A stretch of 64,000 nucleotides of DNA from an uncultured Bacteroidota bacterium. Its GTDB lineage: Bacteria; Bacteroidota; Bacteroidia; Flavobacteriales; Flavobacteriaceae. The notes under the pieces are model-generated. The model worked only from the letters and a program-made list of their open reading frames with translations. It ran no database searches and had not been told where the DNA came from. Made by a program: the position numbers and the translations under genes. Shown piece after piece: positions 55,265 through 64,000 of this stretch. How positions within the stretch are numbered: the stretch's first letter is position 1; every line of letters begins with the position of its first letter. Location of the stretch: assembly GCA_902620455.1 (NCBI GenBank), contig CACNIG010000001.1, positions 124,001 through 188,000 of the forward strand. Direction: 5' to 3'.

Positions 55265-56596
55265 ATGAGAAAAATATTAATATTATTTACAGCTTTATTC
55301 ATTACAAACATTAATGCACAAGATATCCTTCCACTAAAGGAAAGAGCTGCGTTTATAAACAAACTTCAAAAAGAAAGACTCAATAAATTATTACCTCAGT
55401 TAATGGAAAAAACTGATATTGATATGTGGGTTTTGATTGCAAGAGAATACAATGAAGATCCGATAATTAAGACTATGTTGCCGCCTACATGGTTAAATGC
55501 AAGAAGAACAACAATTCTTGTATTTTCTTTAGATAAAAAAACTAAAAATTTTGAATCTGTAGCTATTGCTCGATATGCATTTGGTGATAATATACCTTCA
55601 ATTTGGGATAAGGACAAACAGCCTAATCAATGGGAAGCTTTGAAAGATTATATAGTGAGTAAAAATCCAGAAAAAATAGGACTGAATATCTCAAGTTATG
55701 AGTCATTAGCAGATGGTTTAAGTAAATATCATTACGATCAGCTCTACAATGTTTTATCCCCAGAATTTAGAAAAAAAATTACTTCAGCTGAGGACCTTGC
55801 AATTGCCTGGATTGAAACCAGAACAGATCTGGAGATGACAGTGTTTTCTCAATTAGTTGAAATTAGTAGTTCGATAATTAGAGAGGCTTTTTCTACAAAA
55901 GTCATTACTCCTGGAATAACTAGCACGGATGATGTAGTATGGTGGATGCGTGAAAAAGTTTTATCTCTTGGCTTAGACACCTGGTTTCATCCCACCGTTG
56001 ATGTTCAAAGAAAGGATAATAGTGACTTGTATGCATTTGATAATAAATCAAAATTTGATATAATATTACCTGGGGATCTTCTTCATTGTGATTTTGGAAT
56101 TTCATATCTGACATTAAATACTGACACTCAAGAGTTGGCATATGTTCTCAAGCCTGGTGAGACTGACGCCCCTGACTTTTTGATAAAAGCGTTTAAAGAA
56201 GGTACTAGGGTACAAGACATTTTCACAAATAATTTTAAACAAGGATTAACTGGTAATGAGATTTTGAGAAGATCTCTTGAACAAGGAAAGGCTGAAGGAC
56301 TAAGACCTTCTATTTACACTCATCCGCTTGGGACATATGGACATTCTGCAGGTACCACTATAGGTATGTGGGACTCCCAAGGAGGAGTTCCATTCACCGG
56401 AGATCATCCGTTACAATATAATACAGCTTATGCTATTGAACTAAATACAACTGTATATGTTGAGGAGTGGGAAAAAGATATTAGGATTATGCTTGAAGTA
56501 CCTGGATTCTTCGGAAAAAATGGATTTAGATATATAAATGGACGCCTAAAAGAATTTCTCTTAGTTGGCTCAAAACAAACAGGTCTTGAAGACTAA
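55265..56596 (+). CDS. Secreted M24 family metallopeptidase
   Basis: A 443-aa exported protein: signal peptide ending LFITNINAQ, an N-terminal creatinase-like domain and a C-terminal M24 pita-bread domain. Metal ligands are in place: D-x10-D in HCDFGISYLTLNTD, His in THPLGTYGHSAGTTIGMWD, Glu in AIELNTTVYVEEW and Glu in IMLEVPGFF. It is Xaa-Pro aminopeptidase-like, acting outside the cytoplasm on peptides. Divergent from recA. Confidence 0.85.
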   Translation: MRKILILFTALFITNINAQDILPLKERAAFINKLQKERLNKLLPQLMEKTDIDMWVLIAREYNEDPIIKTMLPPTWLNARRTTILVFSLDKKTKNFESVAIARYAFGDNIPSIWDKDKQPNQWEALKDYIVSKNPEKIGLNISSYESLADGLSKYHYDQLYNVLSPEFRKKITSAEDLAIAWIETRTDLEMTVFSQLVEISSSIIREAFSTKVITPGITSTDDVVWWMREKVLSLGLDTWFHPTVDVQRKDNSDLYAFDNKSKFDIILPGDLLHCDFGISYLTLNTDTQELAYVLKPGETDAPDFLIKAFKEGTRVQDIFTNNFKQGLTGNEILRRSLEQGKAEGLRPSIYTHPLGTYGHSAGTTIGMWDSQGGVPFTGDHPLQYNTAYAIELNTTVYVEEWEKDIRIMLEVPGFFGKNGFRYINGRLKEFLLVGSKQTGLED

Positions 56597-56629
56597 GAAC
56601 TAAATAAACGTTAGCTTAGTAAAAAGTTG

Positions 56630-56637
56630 TAATTTTG
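56630..56637 (+). promoter_or_regulatory. TAATTTTG -7 box of trhO
   Basis: TAnnTTTG 19 nt before the trhO ATG at 56657. Confidence 0.55.
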
Positions 56638-56656
56638 CATTCTATATAAGTATAGC

Positions 56657-57691
56657 ATGCAACTGTACAATAAACTTAGTGCTAAAGAGCGCGCTTGGAT
56701 AATTGATCAAAATTCTCAAGAGAGAATTACACTCTCGTTCTATAAGTATTTTAAAATTGGTAATCCGTCAATTTTTAGGGACAATTTATATATTATTTGG
56801 TCTAAACTTGACATTTTAGGCAGAATTTATGTTGCAAAGGAAGGTGTGAATGCACAACTATCAGTTCCTAAAGACAACTTTGAAAAATTCAAAACTTCAG
56901 TAAATGAAATCGCTCCTTTAAAAAATATTAGATTAAATGTAGCTGTGGAACATTACAGTAAATCTTTTTTAAAATTAACTATAAAAATTCGAGAAAAAAT
57001 TGTTGCAGATGGACTTGATGACTCTTCTTTTGATGTCACAAAAATTGGAGAACATCTTGATGCTAAAAGGTTTAACAAAATGCTAAAGGATAAAAATACA
57101 ATATGTATTGATATGAGAAATCATTATGAAAGTGAAATAGGTTTCTTTAAAGGGGCTATTAAGCCTGATGTTGACACCTTTAGAGAATCTTTGGGTATCA
57201 TTGACAGAGAACTTGAAAAAAATGGAAAAGACAAAAATTATTTAATGTATTGCACTGGTGGAATAAGATGTGAAAAAGCAAGTGCATATCTAAAACACAA
57301 AGGTATTCATAATGTTTTTCAGCTTGAAGGTGGGATAATTGAATACACTAGACAGGTTAAAGAGCAGAAGCTTGAAAACAATTTTCTTGGAAAAAACTTT
57401 GTATTTGACCAAAGATTAGGAGAAAGAATTTCAAATGAAATTGTTTCAAATTGCCATCAGTGTGGAGCTCCATGTGATACTCACGTAAATTGTGCAAATG
57501 AATCATGTCACTTACTTTTTATTCAGTGTGATGGCTGTAAAAGACAAATGAATAATTGTTGCTCAGAAGAATGCAAAGATATATATGCGCTTCCTTACGA
57601 GGAGCAGAAAGCTCTGAGAAAAGGGAAAGGCAATAGTAATAAGATTTTTAAAAAAGGACGGTCAAATAATCTTAAATACAAAATAAGCTAA
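56657..57691 (+). CDS. trhO: tRNA uridine(34) hydroxylase TrhO
   Basis: A rhodanese-domain enzyme (TrhO/YceA), 344 aa. It hydroxylates U34 of some tRNAs using oxygen. It has an N-terminal ferredoxin-like domain, the rhodanese domain with active-site Cys199 in YCTGGIRCEKAS, and a C-terminal Cys-rich region (NCHQCGAPCDTHVNCANESCHLLF, CDGCKRQMNNCCSEEC). The PBP gene follows 1 nt after the stop. Confidence 0.92.
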   Translation: MQLYNKLSAKERAWIIDQNSQERITLSFYKYFKIGNPSIFRDNLYIIWSKLDILGRIYVAKEGVNAQLSVPKDNFEKFKTSVNEIAPLKNIRLNVAVEHYSKSFLKLTIKIREKIVADGLDDSSFDVTKIGEHLDAKRFNKMLKDKNTICIDMRNHYESEIGFFKGAIKPDVDTFRESLGIIDRELEKNGKDKNYLMYCTGGIRCEKASAYLKHKGIHNVFQLEGGIIEYTRQVKEQKLENNFLGKNFVFDQRLGERISNEIVSNCHQCGAPCDTHVNCANESCHLLFIQCDGCKRQMNNCCSEECKDIYALPYEEQKALRKGKGNSNKIFKKGRSNNLKYKIS

Positions 57692-57692
57692 T

Positions 57693-59978
57693 ATGAAAAG
57701 ATTACTAACTATTAGATTATTATGGGCTTCAATCTTAATTGGATTAGTTTCCTTTTTTGGATTATTTATTCTTGCAGGTAACGGAACTTTTGGAGAAATG
57801 CCACAGTTTGAGCAGTTAGAGAATCCCAACACCAATCTTGCTACTCAAATAATATCATCAGATGGAGAAATATTGGGTAAATATTATTTTAATGATAACA
57901 GAACTCCAATAACCTATGATGAACTTCCAAAAAACCTGGTTGATGCTTTAATTGCAACTGAGGACGAAAGATTTTATGATCATCCAGGAATCGATGTAAG
58001 ATCAACTTTAAGAGCGATTGTTTTCTTAAATACACGAGGTGGGTCAAGTACAATTAGCCAACAACTTGCAAGACAACTATTTGTTGGAGTAAGATCCAGA
58101 AACATAATTCAGGCTATTCTTCAAAAGGCAAGAGAGTGGGTCCTTGCAATTCAAATTGAAAAGAGGTATACCAAGAATGAAATCATAGCCATGTACTTAA
58201 ACATATATGATTTTAACAACACGGCAGATGGTGTTCGCTCAGCATCTAAAATCTATTTTAATAAAACACCAGATTCACTTCTTATTGAAGATGCTGCAAC
58301 GCTGGTGGGTATGTTAAAGAACTCTTCACTTTACAATCCACTTAGAAGACCAGAACTTGTTACTGAAAGAAGAAATGTTGTTTTCCAACAAATGTATAGA
58401 AATGAGATGATTACAAAAGATCAAAGAGACTCATTATCAAGGCTTCCTCTTAATATTGACTATTCCCCCGAATCACATAGAGAAGGGTTAGCCACCTATT
58501 TTAGAGCATATCTCCAAGAGTTTATGAATAAATGGTTAAGAGATAATCCCAAATCCAATGGAGAGAGATACAATTTATACAAAGATGGGTTAAGAATCTA
58601 CACAACTATTGATTCAAGGCTTCAGTCTATTGCGGAAGAGTCTGTTAATGAGCACATGAAGAATCTTCAATCAGAATTTTTTGCTCAAAATAAAAAATCA
58701 GAAGAAAATCCAACACCTCCATTTAGAGAACTTAGAGAGGGTCAAGTTGATACACTAATTAAACTATCAGCAATGAGATCAGAAAGATGGAGAAAGATGA
58801 AATTAAGCGGTAAGGATGAAGATGAGATTTGGGATACATTTCAGGTAGAAACTCCGATGAAAATCTTTTCATGGAATGGAGAGATTGATACTATAATGAA
58901 GCCAATTGATTCAATTAAATATTATAAGTTTCACCTTAGGGCTTCTATGATGTCAATGGAGCCACAAACTGGTCATGTTAAAGCATGGGTTGGAGGTGTA
59001 AATTATAAACATTTTCAATATGATCAAGTTAAACAAGGAAGACGCCAAATAGGCTCAACTTTCAAGCCTTTTCTTTATGCAACAGCAATTGATCAATTAA
59101 AACTTTCTCCATGTTATACAGTCCCTGACGCATTATATTGTATAGAACCCAGAAAACACGGTAATATGGATGCATGGTGTCCAAAGAACTCAAGTGATAA
59201 GTATGGTCAGACAAGAAATTTAAAAAATGCTTTAGCTAATTCAATTAATACAATCAGCGCAAGATTAATGGACCAAGTTGGCCCAAAGCCCGTTGTTGCC
59301 TTAATGAAAAAAATGGGAATAAATTCATTTTTACCCGAGGTGCCTTCAATTGCACTTGGAACTCCGGATATTAGTCTATATGAAATGGTAGGAGCGTACA
59401 GCACTTTTGTAAACAAAGGAATATACATTGAGCCAATTTTTATCACAAGAATAGAGGATAAAAATGGAGTGCCTCTTTTTGAAGTAATACCAAACACAAC
59501 AGATGTTATTAGTGAAGAAGCAGCATATGTGACAGTTAACTTAATGGAGGGTGTAACAAAGTATGGTTCAGGAGGTAGGCTAAGACATTCGGGATTAGAA
59601 GAAACAAATTACATATACAAGAATTTAGTCACAGGATATCCTTACGCATTTGAAAACGCTATTGCAGGAAAAACTGGAACAACACAAAATCAAAGTGATG
59701 GATGGTTTATGGGAATGGTACCAAACCTTGTGACTGGAGTATGGGTTGGTGGTGAAGACAGATCTATTCACTTTGAAGATATTGCTTTTGGTCAAGGAGC
59801 GACCATGGCTCTACCGATTTGGGGTCAATATATGAAGGAAGCTTATTTAAATCCTGATTTAGGAATATCATCAGAAGATTTTCCTGTTCCAGAATTAGTT
59901 ACAATTCCGTTAGATTGTGAGAATTTAAATATTGAAAGCTCGAAAAAGAAAAAGGATCTCAAAGAATTAGGATTTTAA
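57693..59978 (+). CDS. Class A penicillin-binding protein 1A
   Basis: A 761-aa bifunctional murein synthase. An N-terminal TM (about 8-28) is followed by the glycosyltransferase domain with the catalytic Glu in ATEDERFYDHPGIDVRST and GGSSTISQQLARQLF. The transpeptidase domain has SxxK in GSTFKPFLYA, SxN in ANSINTI and KTG in AGKTGTTQNQSDGWF. It polymerises and cross-links peptidoglycan. It overlaps a convergent GNAT gene by 4 nt. Confidence 0.94.
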   Translation: MKRLLTIRLLWASILIGLVSFFGLFILAGNGTFGEMPQFEQLENPNTNLATQIISSDGEILGKYYFNDNRTPITYDELPKNLVDALIATEDERFYDHPGIDVRSTLRAIVFLNTRGGSSTISQQLARQLFVGVRSRNIIQAILQKAREWVLAIQIEKRYTKNEIIAMYLNIYDFNNTADGVRSASKIYFNKTPDSLLIEDAATLVGMLKNSSLYNPLRRPELVTERRNVVFQQMYRNEMITKDQRDSLSRLPLNIDYSPESHREGLATYFRAYLQEFMNKWLRDNPKSNGERYNLYKDGLRIYTTIDSRLQSIAEESVNEHMKNLQSEFFAQNKKSEENPTPPFRELREGQVDTLIKLSAMRSERWRKMKLSGKDEDEIWDTFQVETPMKIFSWNGEIDTIMKPIDSIKYYKFHLRASMMSMEPQTGHVKAWVGGVNYKHFQYDQVKQGRRQIGSTFKPFLYATAIDQLKLSPCYTVPDALYCIEPRKHGNMDAWCPKNSSDKYGQTRNLKNALANSINTISARLMDQVGPKPVVALMKKMGINSFLPEVPSIALGTPDISLYEMVGAYSTFVNKGIYIEPIFITRIEDKNGVPLFEVIPNTTDVISEEAAYVTVNLMEGVTKYGSGGRLRHSGLEETNYIYKNLVTGYPYAFENAIAGKTGTTQNQSDGWFMGMVPNLVTGVWVGGEDRSIHFEDIAFGQGATMALPIWGQYMKEAYLNPDLGISSEDFPVPELVTIPLDCENLNIESSKKKKDLKELGF

Positions 59979-60484
59979 TTTAAAATCTTTTCATAGCAGT
60001 GAAATGGAAACTCACTTTGATTTGGAAAATATACATCATCAAGTTGAATATAATTTCTAGATCTGTAAAATTTATTGTTTCTATTATTTTTACTAAAAGT
60101 ATCCAGCCTTACTGATTTTAATCCATTATTTAGGCCATATTCTTCAGCAAAATCCATTAATAATTTTCCTATTCCCTTTTTTTGATACATAGGATCAACA
60201 GCTAATCTGTGAACATAAAGATTTTTTTCATCCTTAGTGAGCCACTTTACATTGTTGTAAACTTTATCTTTAGATAAGCTTAACATAATACATCCAAGAA
60301 CTATTGATTTTTCCCTGTAAACATATAGATTTTGGTTATCAATATCTTTTTTAAAAATTTCAATATTAGGGTAGTTTTCGTCCCACTGAAAAATTCCTTT
60401 ACTTATCATTTCTAGGGCACAATCATTTGCAATTTTTTTAACCCTGTCAAGATCATAGATTTTAGCCAATTCAATTTTAAACAC
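59975..60484 (-). CDS. GNAT family N-acetyltransferase
   Basis: A 169-aa GNAT protein. The acetyl-CoA-binding motif is YVHRLAVDPMYQKKGIGKLLMDFAEEYG (Q/R-x-x-G-x-G/A) near residues 89-116, and the ending VRLDTFSKNNRNNKFYRSRNYIQL is typical. Substrate unknown. It is divergent from the LpxR-like gene and convergent with the PBP. Confidence 0.85.
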   Translation of the reverse strand: MFKIELAKIYDLDRVKKIANDCALEMISKGIFQWDENYPNIEIFKKDIDNQNLYVYREKSIVLGCIMLSLSKDKVYNNVKWLTKDEKNLYVHRLAVDPMYQKKGIGKLLMDFAEEYGLNNGLKSVRLDTFSKNNRNNKFYRSRNYIQLDDVYFPNQSEFPFHCYEKILN

Positions 60485-60523
60485 AGAAAATAATATTGTT
60501 TAAATTAGATTAAATTTAATTAA

Positions 60524-61417
60524 TTGTTTAACAAGAGAAACATTTGTTTTTTATTAATTGTGGGTATGGTGATTATCAATCCTTCTTACTCTCAAAAACA
60601 AGTTAATCTTGATGTTGACAATGATCTTTATTTTGATAGGGACTTCTATTATTCAAGTGGAATTTTCATATCCTACAGTTCCTTTAAATTTATTGAGGGA
60701 AATTCTTTTATTGATAATTTAAAATTAGGACAGTTAATCTATACTCCATCAAGTAGATATGAAACAGACCCAAATAAATATGACTATCCATACAGTGGTT
60801 ATTTGTTCTTAGAGTCAACTAGACAATTAAAAATTTCTGATTATTCAAGCTTTACTATCGGAGGAAATATTGGAATAACAGGTGATGCATCTTTAGCAAA
60901 GGGAATGCAGAATTTATATCATGACATAGTACTGAATTTGCCAAATTTAGAATGGAAATCTCAAATGCCCCAGGAATTTCAAATTAATTTAGTTGCAAAT
61001 TACTTAAGAGGTTTTAACCTCCAAGACAACATTAATCTCACAACAGAATTTTACTCGAGACTTGGAACTTATCAGCTAATGGCTGGACTAAATGTTGGCC
61101 TTTTAATAGGAGAGTTAAAATGGTTTAGTTTGTCAAACAACATTATAAATCAATCAAATAATTTATCATTTTATCTTGGGACTAGTCAGGAGTATTATTT
61201 ACATGATTATAAATTAGAGGGGAGTTTGTTTAATGAAAACGCTGAGCTAACAATGTTATCAAATAAATACAGGAATACTATTGAGGTTGGACTTCAAAAA
61301 AGATTTAATAAACTTCAAGTCCTTACCACATTTAATTCTATGTCGAAGGATACTGATTTGCAAAGGACCTTAAGACATCCATACTTAAAAATTAGTTTGA
61401 GCTATCAACTTGATTAA
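60524..61417 (+). CDS. LpxR-like outer-membrane protein
   Basis: A 297-aa outer-membrane beta-barrel: signal peptide ending INPSYSQ, then DNDLYFDRDFYYSSGIFISY, the LpxR/DUF2219 hallmark, with GQLIYTPSSRYETDPNKYDYPYSGYLFLES. LpxR removes 3'-acyl groups from lipid A. The start is TTG 60524; a later ATG at 60566 would lose most of the signal peptide. Catalysis is not proven here. Confidence 0.75.
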   Translation: MFNKRNICFLLIVGMVIINPSYSQKQVNLDVDNDLYFDRDFYYSSGIFISYSSFKFIEGNSFIDNLKLGQLIYTPSSRYETDPNKYDYPYSGYLFLESTRQLKISDYSSFTIGGNIGITGDASLAKGMQNLYHDIVLNLPNLEWKSQMPQEFQINLVANYLRGFNLQDNINLTTEFYSRLGTYQLMAGLNVGLLIGELKWFSLSNNIINQSNNLSFYLGTSQEYYLHDYKLEGSLFNENAELTMLSNKYRNTIEVGLQKRFNKLQVLTTFNSMSKDTDLQRTLRHPYLKISLSYQLD

Positions 61418-61477
61418 TTTTAACTTTTCTTTAAAATTATATCGCTTAGAATTATCTTATTTTTAGATGTATATTCT

Positions 61478-61563
61478 AAAACGCTCCTAAGGTCATTTTT
61501 AGTCCTTTTTTAGCTAGGTTAATTTTGAATTTTTGTTAATTGGTTTTGTTAGGAGCGTTTTTT
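61478..61563. terminator. 13-bp inverted repeat, likely two-way terminator
   Basis: AAAACGCTCCTAA (61478-61490) and TTAGGAGCGTTTT (61549-61561) are perfect 13-bp arms with a 58-nt loop. The right arm runs into TTTTTT (61558-61563). It lies between two convergent genes, with T-runs on both strands, so it can end transcripts from both sides. The long loop is unusual and could itself be a small RNA. Confidence 0.6.
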
Positions 61564-62443
61564 ATTCTACTCCAATTTTATACATATAAGGGCTACCAAT
61601 TCCTTCATCCTCTGATGTAATCCAGAAGGTTGTATCGTCAATTATTTTTAATGCTTCAATCTGTGCTCTCTCGATTGGAATTTTAAATTTTCTAAATTTT
61701 TTGTCAGCTAAATTTTCCAAGTTAAAATCTTCAAATAAAATTAAATACTGACTCCCCTTTGAGTTATAACTTACAAGAGCAAGAAGGCCAAGTTCCTCAT
61801 TATAGTCACCTCCAGTAATCAGAGAATTTACATCATATGTAATTTTACTTTCAAGTACTTGACTTGAATTGCTTTTCTTATCAATTAAATATAAATCAGT
61901 AAATAGATTGCTTCTATCCTTGGATAAAATCGCAATTTTATCTTCGATTAAAAATAATGCTTCAGCATCATATTTATGTTTTGGTCTTGGAAATCGGGAA
62001 AAGAATTTTTCCTGATCTTTATAGGTAAGATCAATTTTACCATCAATACTAAAATCATTTGTTTTAACTTTTATAATGTTTAGATTGGATCTATTACCAA
62101 AATTGTTTCCGGTATCAGCAATGAATATATAATTTTTGTCAGCTGTAATATCTTCCCAGTCATTGTTATAAATTTCCCAGAAAGATTCCTCTTCCAGCTT
62201 TATAGAATTTGTAATCTCTCCATTAAGATTAAAAAAGTATAAAACTGGCTCTCCTCCTGAATCATTATGAGTTATAAAAACTTCATTAAGAATTTCTAAA
62301 CCCGAAGTTTCATTTATGACTTTTGGTAAAACTATAGACTCAAGCACAATAGCACTTTCATATTCTTGCTTTTCTTGTCCATCAGAACAACTAAATATTA
62401 TTAACAATATTATGAAGTAATAATTTTTGAATGATTTAAACAT
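61562..62443 (-). CDS. Beta-propeller-like lipoprotein
   Basis: A 293-aa lipoprotein (lipobox FSC, Cys19). The order INETSGLEIL, THNDSGGEPVLYFFNLNGEI, DWEDITADKNYIFIADTGNNFGNRSNLNI and HKYDAEALFLIEDKIAILSKDR matches a family of bacterial propeller-like lipoproteins of unknown function. It overlaps the upstream BNR-type lipoprotein by 8 nt and ends in the 13-bp inverted repeat. Confidence 0.7.
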   Translation of the reverse strand: MFKSFKNYYFIILLIIFSCSDGQEKQEYESAIVLESIVLPKVINETSGLEILNEVFITHNDSGGEPVLYFFNLNGEITNSIKLEEESFWEIYNNDWEDITADKNYIFIADTGNNFGNRSNLNIIKVKTNDFSIDGKIDLTYKDQEKFFSRFPRPKHKYDAEALFLIEDKIAILSKDRSNLFTDLYLIDKKSNSSQVLESKITYDVNSLITGGDYNEELGLLALVSYNSKGSQYLILFEDFNLENLADKKFRKFKIPIERAQIEALKIIDDTTFWITSEDEGIGSPYMYKIGVE

Positions 62444-63635
62444 CTTTTGAGTTTAATCTTACTGTTTTTAATTGATTACTTTCATTATCATAAACAGTCC
62501 AAACAATAAATATTTCATCATCAAGTATTTCTAATTGAGGAACGCCTGTACCTCTTCCACCGTCAATTTTAGAGATCGTAATTGGCTTTGAAACTGTGCC
62601 ATCTGTTGATACTTTTTTTATTCTTAAATATGTTCCATCATCATCACCTTCCATATAACTTACTATCACTTCTTTTTTATTTAAGAAAGCAGTGTCAACT
62701 CTTCCAATAGCACTTAAATCATTAATTTTTATTGGGCTACCAAAAGAAGAACCATATGAATCTGAAAAGGAAAGATTAACTTTTGGTATTCCATCCGAAA
62801 CAGTGAACCAACTTACAGCAATATTATTTGAATTAGAAACAACTTTAGGCCCGTTGACTGGGCATCCATATATTACCCATCCATCATTATGAACTGGAAT
62901 AGGATCCTCCCAAACCTTATCTATGTTTCTAGTAACATATATATCTCTAACTTCTTCTTCGCTTCTATCACGGTAGACAACTAAAGGTCCCTTGTTGGTA
63001 TATGTCATTGATGTCTGACAACAATCACAAACTGATGAATCAAGTTCAGTTTCATTTATTATATCTCCAGCATTTGTTATTTCTGCAAATCGAATAGTCA
63101 TTGGCTTGTGATTACCATCTTTATCTTTCTCCACTGTATTTCTTCCGTCTAACCAAGTAACTAAAAATCCTTCGCTATCATTTGAAGTTATACTAACAAA
63201 CCCGTGTTCTGCTTTAAAGCCATCAGTATTTAATATAAAGTCTTCTTTTACTTTTTCTCCGGATAATTTATGTAGACTTAAAAAAACATCATAGTTATAT
63301 GTACCCGAGTCAGATTTTTTTAGATAACTCGAGAGAACTTTGTCACCGCTTATTGCATGTGTTGGAAAGTCAGCCCAATTGACAAACCAGTTGTTACCAT
63401 TCGCTAGTTTTATTGGATTAGTCCATCCTTCATTTTTAAATTGTCTAAAATTTAAACTAGCATTCATTTCCTCATCAATTGAAATCCACGTTAATGATAA
63501 TTTACCATTATTTGAAACTAGACTAGGTTGAGCATTATTGTTTTCATATAAAAAAGACATTTCTTGTATTTTTATATCACTTGAATTACACGAAAAAAGA
63601 ATTAAAAAGGAGAAAGAAATTATAAATTTTTTCAT
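62436..63635 (-). CDS. BNR/sialidase-like lipoprotein with CDCC motif
   Basis: A 399-aa lipoprotein (lipobox FSC, Cys16) with repeated propeller segments (PSLVSNNGKLSLTWIS, GFLVTWLDGRN, GPLVVYRDRSEEEVRDIYVTR, NNIAVSWFTVSDGIPKVNLSFS, IFIVWTVYD). A cysteine group VCDCCQTS (about residues 203-210) and a later YGCPVNGP are notable. It lacks the Arg triad seen in true sialidases as far as I can tell. One base separates it from the TlpA-like gene, suggesting a thiol or metal link. Confidence 0.65.
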   Translation of the reverse strand: MKKFIISFSFLILFSCNSSDIKIQEMSFLYENNNAQPSLVSNNGKLSLTWISIDEEMNASLNFRQFKNEGWTNPIKLANGNNWFVNWADFPTHAISGDKVLSSYLKKSDSGTYNYDVFLSLHKLSGEKVKEDFILNTDGFKAEHGFVSITSNDSEGFLVTWLDGRNTVEKDKDGNHKPMTIRFAEITNAGDIINETELDSSVCDCCQTSMTYTNKGPLVVYRDRSEEEVRDIYVTRNIDKVWEDPIPVHNDGWVIYGCPVNGPKVVSNSNNIAVSWFTVSDGIPKVNLSFSDSYGSSFGSPIKINDLSAIGRVDTAFLNKKEVIVSYMEGDDDGTYLRIKKVSTDGTVSKPITISKIDGGRGTGVPQLEILDDEIFIVWTVYDNESNQLKTVRLNSKDV

Positions 63636-63636
63636 G

Positions 63637-64000
63637 TTATAGCATCTTTAATTTATCAATCATTTCTATAGAATCCCACTCAACAGCCCCGACAATAGTT
63701 TCAACCATTTTACCATTTTCGTCAAAAATATATGAAGTTGGCATAGCATAGACTCCCAGTGTCTCAAATGATTTAGTGGATTTTAAAAAATTAAAATCAA
63801 AATTCCACTCTTTTTTAAAATCAGAGATTTCATCTAATGTTTCATCCGAAACTAATAAGAAAGTATACCCGTATTCTTCTAGTATTTCTTCAGCTTTTTT
63901 AATACCTGGCATTTCCTTAATACATGGAGCACACCATGTAGCCCAATAACTAACAACAATCTTACCTTTTTTATAGACCGAGAGATCTAAATTATTTTCA
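63637..64000 (-). CDS. TlpA-like thioredoxin-fold protein (partial)
   Basis: A thioredoxin-fold protein of the TlpA/ResA type, cut by the window edge at its N-terminus. The redox motif WCAPC is in YWATWCAPCIKEMPGIKKAEE, before an in-frame ATG (63912) that is internal. Next are DFNFLKSTKSFETLGVYAMPTSYIFDENGK with the cis-Pro loop (MPTS). Family members reduce disulfides in exported proteins. It is upstream of and coupled to the CDCC lipoprotein. Confidence 0.85.
   Translation of the reverse strand, partial: ENNLDLSVYKKGKIVVSYWATWCAPCIKEMPGIKKAEEILEEYGYTFLLVSDETLDEISDFKKEWNFDFNFLKSTKSFETLGVYAMPTSYIFDENGKMVETIVGAVEWDSIEMIDKLKML

Overview
The window is an AT-rich chromosomal segment of a member of the Bacteroidota, most likely a marine flavobacterium. 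Four things point there. At least a dozen start sites follow the Bacteroidota -7 promoter element TAnnTTTG. The window carries families I know mainly from this phylum: DUF4837, DUF4292, DUF4254, DUF6341/DUF6427-like membrane proteins and an HU-CCDC81/SPOR protein. The ATP synthase cluster runs bactofilin-atpZ-atpBEFHAG without atpD/atpC. YbeY has the GYKDK ending common in this phylum. I see no insertion sequence, prophage, CRISPR array or rRNA operon. The genes are packed tightly, with 1-20 nt overlaps, as in small marine genomes.

Layout. 0-12.5 kb is mixed accessory and stress-related DNA. It holds a histidine phosphatase and a methyltransferase; a yceI / CDGSH microprotein / FMN-reductase operon on the minus strand; a small XRE regulator behind four palindromic operators, abutting a Stealth sugar-phosphotransferase; a katG / LVIVD protein / YVTN propeller / class V aminotransferase run; a DUF975 membrane protein; a second CDGSH-type microprotein; and a dense cluster of GGTTC/GAACC hairpins. 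12.5-20 kb is translation-related: a CAT-anticodon tRNA, rbfA, a LolE-like permease, dusB, lepA, an MBL hydrolase, rnpA, a lectin-like lipoprotein, elaA and rpiB. A 419-nt T-rich spacer near 20.1 kb marks an abrupt change in strand composition.

20-33 kb holds rnr, tRNA-Cys, folB, glnS, a stomatin-like protein, gltX (split by an extra base in an A9 run), ybeY, mnmG flanked by two parS-like sites, a methyltransferase, holB, pgk and a DUF4837 lipoprotein. 33-43 kb is envelope and nucleotide metabolism: tatA, an M23 peptidase, a GH3-like enzyme, glycosyltransferases, a pyruvyltransferase, purD, DUF6341/6427/4254, GT9 and a ferredoxin. 42.7-48.4 kb is the ATP synthase cluster, with an unexpected small lipoprotein gene between atpH and atpA. 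48.4-64 kb holds a nucleotidyltransferase, DUF4292, an EnvC-like activator, a SPOR protein, trpS, plsC, recA, an M24 peptidase, trhO, a class A PBP, a GNAT, an LpxR-like protein, and a lipoprotein pair behind a TlpA-like thioredoxin that runs off the right edge.

Most genes are ordinary housekeeping. The points most worth a second look are the two CDGSH microproteins with identical ligand spacing (27 and 38 aa), the four-operator XRE promoter, the hairpin cluster at 11.87-12.06 kb, the gltX frameshift, the parS-like pair, the strand-asymmetry switch at about 20.1 kb, and the lipoprotein inside the atp operon.
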